Assembly (NCBI GenBank): GCA_030844625.1
Contig: JAUUNJ010000081.1
Location: 1-9,190, forward strand
Length of the DNA stretch: 9,190 bases
Source of the DNA: Roseburia sp.
GTDB lineage: Bacteria > Bacillota > Clostridia > Lachnospirales > Lachnospiraceae
Reading direction: 5' to 3'
A program made the position numbers and the translations under genes. Numbering within the stretch: position 1 is the first letter of the stretch; each line of letters begins with the position of its first letter. The notes under the pieces are model-generated. The model was not told the origin of the DNA. It saw nothing but the letters and a program-made list of their open reading frames with translations, and made no database searches. This document shows positions 7,110 to 9,190 of this stretch, piece by piece.

Positions 7110-7233
7110 ATATGGCGACGCCAGTGACCGAAAAGAAGCGAAGCGGATTTGAGGTAGACGGTTCATGCATATCTGTATAGATAAAAAGATAGAGAAAATT
7201 TTATGTAGGTGCCGTGCATAAAAATAGAGCGGA
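7066..7233 (+). repeat. tandem duplication, copy 2
   Basis: Second copy of the 168-bp unit at 6893-7060. The 5 bp between copies (7061-7065) differ from those preceding copy 1 (6888-6892) and following copy 2 (7234-7238), so the junction has drifted or was made by imperfect recombination. Confidence 0.9.
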
Positions 7234-7282
7234 ACAGCCGATATGAGTTTACTCACAAGAGAATGTTCCGCTCTATTTTTAT
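7218..7282. terminator. long hairpin B; probable bidirectional terminator
   Basis: A perfect 19-bp stem (7218-7236 with 7264-7282) with a 27-nt loop nearly identical to that of hairpin A. The arms end in A-rich and T-rich sequence, so the structure can terminate + strand read-through and the minus-strand membrane-protein gene, whose TAA (7279-7281) lies inside the stem. Relative to hairpin A, four stem pairs differ and each change is matched on the other arm. Confidence 0.75.
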
Positions 7283-7491
7283 TTATTGTTCTTGTTCAAT
7301 ACCTTATATATCAGTAGCATTGCATAAAGGAAACAAGGGATTACAACCATACACCAGGCACTTGCTTTCCATGCAGTAGAAAAATCCCCTACACCAAAAT
7401 TAGTTAATAATGCAAAAATTAAAGTAAGTAGTGCGCAGATTACCATAACAGCAATTGCCAGTATTGCAAGAATTTGTTTTATCTTTTTCAT
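7279..7491 (-). CDS. small two-helix membrane protein, unknown function
   Basis: Seventy residues from ATG 7491, chosen over an upstream in-frame start at 7530 because AAGGAG (7498-7503) lies 6 nt before it; the upstream start would also sit at or before the transcript start. After MKKIKQ come two hydrophobic segments, residues ~7-30 (ILAILAIAVMVICALLTLIFALLT) and ~47-63 (CMVVIPCFLYAMLLIYK; loop NFGVGDFSTAWKASAW between), ending KVLNKNNK. The positive ends suggest both termini are cytoplasmic. I recognise no family. It is alone, divergent from the SEC-C gene and convergent with purA. Confidence 0.7.
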   Translation of the reverse strand: MKKIKQILAILAIAVMVICALLTLIFALLTNFGVGDFSTAWKASAWCMVVIPCFLYAMLLIYKVLNKNNK

Positions 7492-7519
7492 ATAGTACTC
7501 CTTAGTATTTAATAATAAC

Positions 7520-7548
7520 AGTATAACCAAACTAATATTTTATTGCAA
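7520..7548 (-). promoter_or_regulatory. promoter of the small membrane protein (shares its -35)
   Basis: On the minus strand, TTGCAA (7548-7543), 17 bp, TATACT (7525-7520). Start near 7513, giving a ~20-nt leader before ATG 7491. The -35 hexamer is its own reverse complement and is also the -35 of the opposite promoter. Confidence 0.65.
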
Positions 7549-7571
7549 TTATTGTTTTCTATTTGTATAAT
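7543..7571 (+). promoter_or_regulatory. promoter of the SEC-C protein gene (shares its -35)
   Basis: TTGCAA (7543-7548), 17 bp, then consensus TATAAT (7566-7571). Predicted start near 7578, giving an unusually long ~170-nt leader before ATG 7750. No better -35 is seen at a legal distance. Confidence 0.65.
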
Positions 7572-7578
7572 GTAACCT

Positions 7579-7605
7579 GTCAGCAGAAAATCAAGCGCGA
7601 ATGAA
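7579..7605 (+). repeat. 27-bp direct repeat, copy 1
   Basis: An exact 27-bp match to 7701-7727, 122 bp apart, beginning GTCAGCAG and ending CGCGAATGAA. This copy forms the 5' strand of the leader hairpin that closes with 7614-7633. Confidence 0.9.
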
Positions 7606-7700
7606 ATGAGCATTTGATTTTACCTGACAGGTTAGTGAGAAAATTGGAAGCAGGGGAAACTGCACAGATAGGAAGTACCTGAATTTTCGAACTTAAAAAA

Positions 7701-7727
7701 GTCAGCAGAAAATCAAGCGCGAATGAA
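7701..7727 (+). repeat. 27-bp direct repeat, copy 2
   Basis: Exact second copy, ending 11 nt before the GGAGG ribosome binding site (7739-7743). It contains an ATG (7723) in frame with the downstream gene but without an SD sequence of its own. Confidence 0.9.
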
Positions 7728-7749
7728 GCAAATATTTTGGAGGAAACAA

Positions 7750-8259
7750 ATGGAGAAGAAATATTTATTGGAAACATGGAGAGAGATTGCGTATAATCAG
7801 GAGCAGACACAAAAGCAGTATGATGAATTTTGGGCAGCATATTTTGTACAGGAAAAAGAAGTGTATAAAGACATTCTGGGAAATCCTGATACACCAGTTA
7901 CAGGAACAGTGGAAGAACTTGCAAAGAAGTATGATATGGAGGTTCTTACTATGGTAGGATTTCTGGATGGAATCAATGATAGTCTGAAAAAAGAAAATCC
8001 TATTGATGAACTGACAGAAACAACAGAAGTAAGCCTTGAATATGATCCGGAGAAACTTTACAAGAATATGGTAGCAGCAAAGGCAGATTGGCTATATGGT
8101 CTTGAAGAATGGGATAAACTTCTCACAGAAGAAAGAAGAAAAGAATTATATAAGGAAGAAAAACTTTCGGGAACAGTGATTAAGGAAAAGAAGGTTGGAA
8201 GAAATGATCCATGTCCATGCGGCAGTGGAAAGAAATATAAACATTGTTGCGGAAGATAG
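7750..8259 (+). CDS. SEC-C zinc-motif protein, unknown function
   Basis: 169 residues from ATG 7750, chosen because GGAGG (7739-7743) lies 6 nt upstream; the in-frame ATG at 7723 lies inside a direct repeat and has no SD. Residues 150-169 ([20 protein letters not shown]) form a full SEC-C motif with probable zinc ligands C155, C157, C166 and C167, the module found at the SecA C-terminus and on many small proteins where it mediates protein contacts. Residues 1-~145 are charged and probably helical ([56 protein letters not shown]), with no catalytic signature that I recognise. No sec gene is nearby, so a role in secretion should not be assumed. It is a single-gene unit with its own terminator. 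Confidence 0.85.
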   Translation: MEKKYLLETWREIAYNQEQTQKQYDEFWAAYFVQEKEVYKDILGNPDTPVTGTVEELAKKYDMEVLTMVGFLDGINDSLKKENPIDELTETTEVSLEYDPEKLYKNMVAAKADWLYGLEEWDKLLTEERRKELYKEEKLSGTVIKEKKVGRNDPCPCGSGKKYKHCCGR

Positions 8260-8271
8260 TAATAAATAAAA

Positions 8272-8311
8272 TAAAAGCGGGCGATTGACATTTGTTAATT
8301 ACCCGCTTTTA
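8272..8311. terminator. bidirectional rho-independent terminator
   Basis: TAAAAGCGGG (8272-8281) pairs perfectly with CCCGCTTTTA (8302-8311) across a 20-nt loop. The + strand continues ACTTTTTATG; the minus strand continues with a T-rich run (TTTTATTTTATTTATT). It separates the SEC-C gene (stop 8259) from the convergent minus-strand gene (stop 8350). Confidence 0.85.
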
Positions 8312-8349
8312 CTTTTTATGGAGCCGTTTTTATGCATCTGGCCACAAAA

Positions 8350-9190
8350 TTAATGATTTTTATTGTTATAAATGATTTTCTTTGCCTGTTTTCTTTTGCT
8401 GTCTGAATGACCTATGATAATGTTATATTCCGTTGCTCTTATGGCATTAATTAGTTCTAACGCTTCATCACTGGTCTTATGTTTGGCAGTGATTACAGCA
8501 CCGCTAAGAATCGTGAAACAAATGGAATATTCCGGTTCATGAACTTTTGGGTTCAGGGACATTGTACCAAGTCTATAACACCAGACGATTTCATTTAATG
8601 GAATAATAGAAATCCGGGATTTATCAAGGTCTATAAAGTAATTTTCTGTTATATACATGGAATTAATTTGGAGATAGTTATCAGAGGAAAGTTCTTCCTG
8701 TGCTTCGTCAATTAATTCTTTTTGTACATGCTTCCCTAAAAAAGTGCACACGGGATACATTACAGGATTAACATAGCATGTGATGGCTTCAAATGACTTT
8801 TTTATGGAAATTAATAGAATCAAAAGCACAATCCATAAAAATATCATATATAAAACAGGGTGATAATCGGCATTACTCAATACAAATCCCAAGGTCACAC
8901 CGGAAAGTCCGTCCGCATTCCAGTTTAAATCTTTTGAAAAGGCAGAAAGCATTTTCTTATAGGTTCTGTCCGGTTTCATCACCTTTGCTTTGAACGTGTA
9001 ATTATGAATTTCAGTTTGGGGAGTATTATCAATTGGTATTATTGCAAATATACAATGGTCATTTTTTAATGCGTAGTAATATCCATAGTTTGTTCCACTA
9101 GTCTTTATTAAATTGTAACCTGTATAATGCAAAGTGTCTGCGGTTACATTCACGTAAGAATCACTGCTGTCTACTTTATGAATATCATCA
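8350..9190 (-). CDS. membrane-anchored protein of unknown function, 5' end outside window
   Basis: The frame stays open from the TAA at 8350-8352 to the window edge; the GTG at 9151-9153 is just the first start-like codon, and 12 further in-frame codons precede it, so the gene begins beyond 9190. About 279 residues are visible. The first ~110 are polar and beta-rich (YTGYNLIKTSGTNYGYYYAL, HNYTFKAKV) and probably extracytoplasmic. One strong membrane helix follows (HPVLYMIFLWIVLLILLISI), then KK and a cytoplasmic C-terminal half with a beta-strand pattern (SMYITENYFIDL, ISIIPLNEIVWCYRLG, YSICFTILSGAVITAKH, SDEALELINAIRA) that resembles a bacterial PH-like fold; this is inference. Since the visible helix exits to the cytoplasm, another membrane segment is expected upstream. 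No family is assigned with confidence. Confidence 0.75.
   Translation of the reverse strand, partial: DDIHKVDSSDSYVNVTADTLHYTGYNLIKTSGTNYGYYYALKNDHCIFAIIPIDNTPQTEIHNYTFKAKVMKPDRTYKKMLSAFSKDLNWNADGLSGVTLGFVLSNADYHPVLYMIFLWIVLLILLISIKKSFEAITCYVNPVMYPVCTFLGKHVQKELIDEAQEELSSDNYLQINSMYITENYFIDLDKSRISIIPLNEIVWCYRLGTMSLNPKVHEPEYSICFTILSGAVITAKHKTSDEALELINAIRATEYNIIIGHSDSKRKQAKKIIYNNKNH

Larger units (their letters stand above)
7574..7727 (+). ncRNA. structured, repeat-containing 5' leader of the SEC-C gene (candidate cis-regulatory RNA)
   Basis: Three pairings are visible. AACCTGTCAG (7574-7583) pairs with CTGACAGGTT (7624-7633), continued inside by AAAATCAA (7587-7594) with TTGATTTT (7614-7621). 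A second hairpin pairs GAAAATT (7639-7645) with AATTTTC (7682-7688) and CAGG (7651-7654) with CCTG (7678-7681); GCAG/CTGC (7650-7653/7660-7663) is an alternative within it. The 3' end repeats the first strand exactly (7701-7727). It matches no riboswitch core I know: no T-box AGGGTGG, ZTP, THF or purine motif. Structure and repeat are seen; a regulatory role is inferred. Confidence 0.4.

Noticed and set aside
6907..7170. 87-codon minus-strand reading frame across the repeat cluster
   Set aside because: It reads the same 173-bp repeat in two different frames, lies over hairpins and has no SD; not a gene.
6859..7282. CRISPR array
   Set aside because: Only two long direct-repeat copies with no short regular repeats or unique spacers, and no cas genes.
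7684..7692. PurR box (CGAAC) in the SEC-C leader
   Set aside because: A single partial half-site without the CCGAA core or a partner; chance match in AT-rich sequence.
7723..7749. Upstream start for the SEC-C protein at 7723
   Set aside because: This ATG lies within the 27-bp repeat and lacks an SD, while ATG 7750 has GGAGG at the right distance.

Overview
The window looks like a chromosomal stretch of a low-GC anaerobic Firmicute, most likely a gut-type Lachnospiraceae (Roseburia/Eubacterium/Butyrivibrio-like). The reasons are AT-rich DNA with strong AGGAGG-type ribosome binding sites, an NfnAB-type flavin electron-bifurcating transhydrogenase, a PurA of the variant type I associate with Lachnospiraceae, and a secreted modular carbohydrate-active protein ending in an extremely Lys-rich Fn3-like domain. 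The taxon is inferred from family resemblance; there is no rRNA here to confirm it.

Layout. (1) 1-1571 (+): 3' part of a large secreted, modular glycoside-hydrolase-like protein whose start lies before the window. It ends at a 15-bp bidirectional terminator (1579-1612). (2) 1627-3866 (-): the two-gene operon nfnA-nfnB, with a TAATG stop/start overlap. It is preceded by a good sigma-A promoter whose -35 is covered by a 20-bp palindrome close to the published clostridial Rex operator. (3) 4071-5282 (-): an exported N-acetylmuramoyl-L-alanine amidase with a Pro/Thr/Glu-rich linker and C-terminal cell-wall/glucan-binding repeats. (4) 5584-6858 (+): purA, divergent from the amidase, with its own promoter bracketed by a 10-bp inverted repeat and a short leader that can fold. 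(5) 6859-7282: a non-coding repeat cluster. It has two perfect 19-20 bp hairpins with a shared 27-nt loop and compensating stem differences, and between them a chimeric third hairpin made by a 173-bp-period tandem duplication. (6) 7279-7491 (-): a 70-residue two-helix membrane protein. (7) 7750-8259 (+): a SEC-C zinc-motif protein with a roughly 170-nt repeat-containing leader. The promoters of (6) and (7) appear to share one palindromic -35 hexamer. (8) 8350-9190 (-): a membrane-anchored protein of unknown function that runs off the right edge.

The genes do not form one pathway. Housekeeping functions (NADPH/ferredoxin balance, AMP synthesis, cell-wall turnover) sit beside surface polysaccharide and hypothetical genes. 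I see no phage, transposase, CRISPR or toxin-antitoxin system. The points most worth a second look are in non-coding DNA: the hairpin repeat cluster, the shared -35 divergent promoter, the competing repeats in the SEC-C leader and the Rex-like operator on nfnAB.
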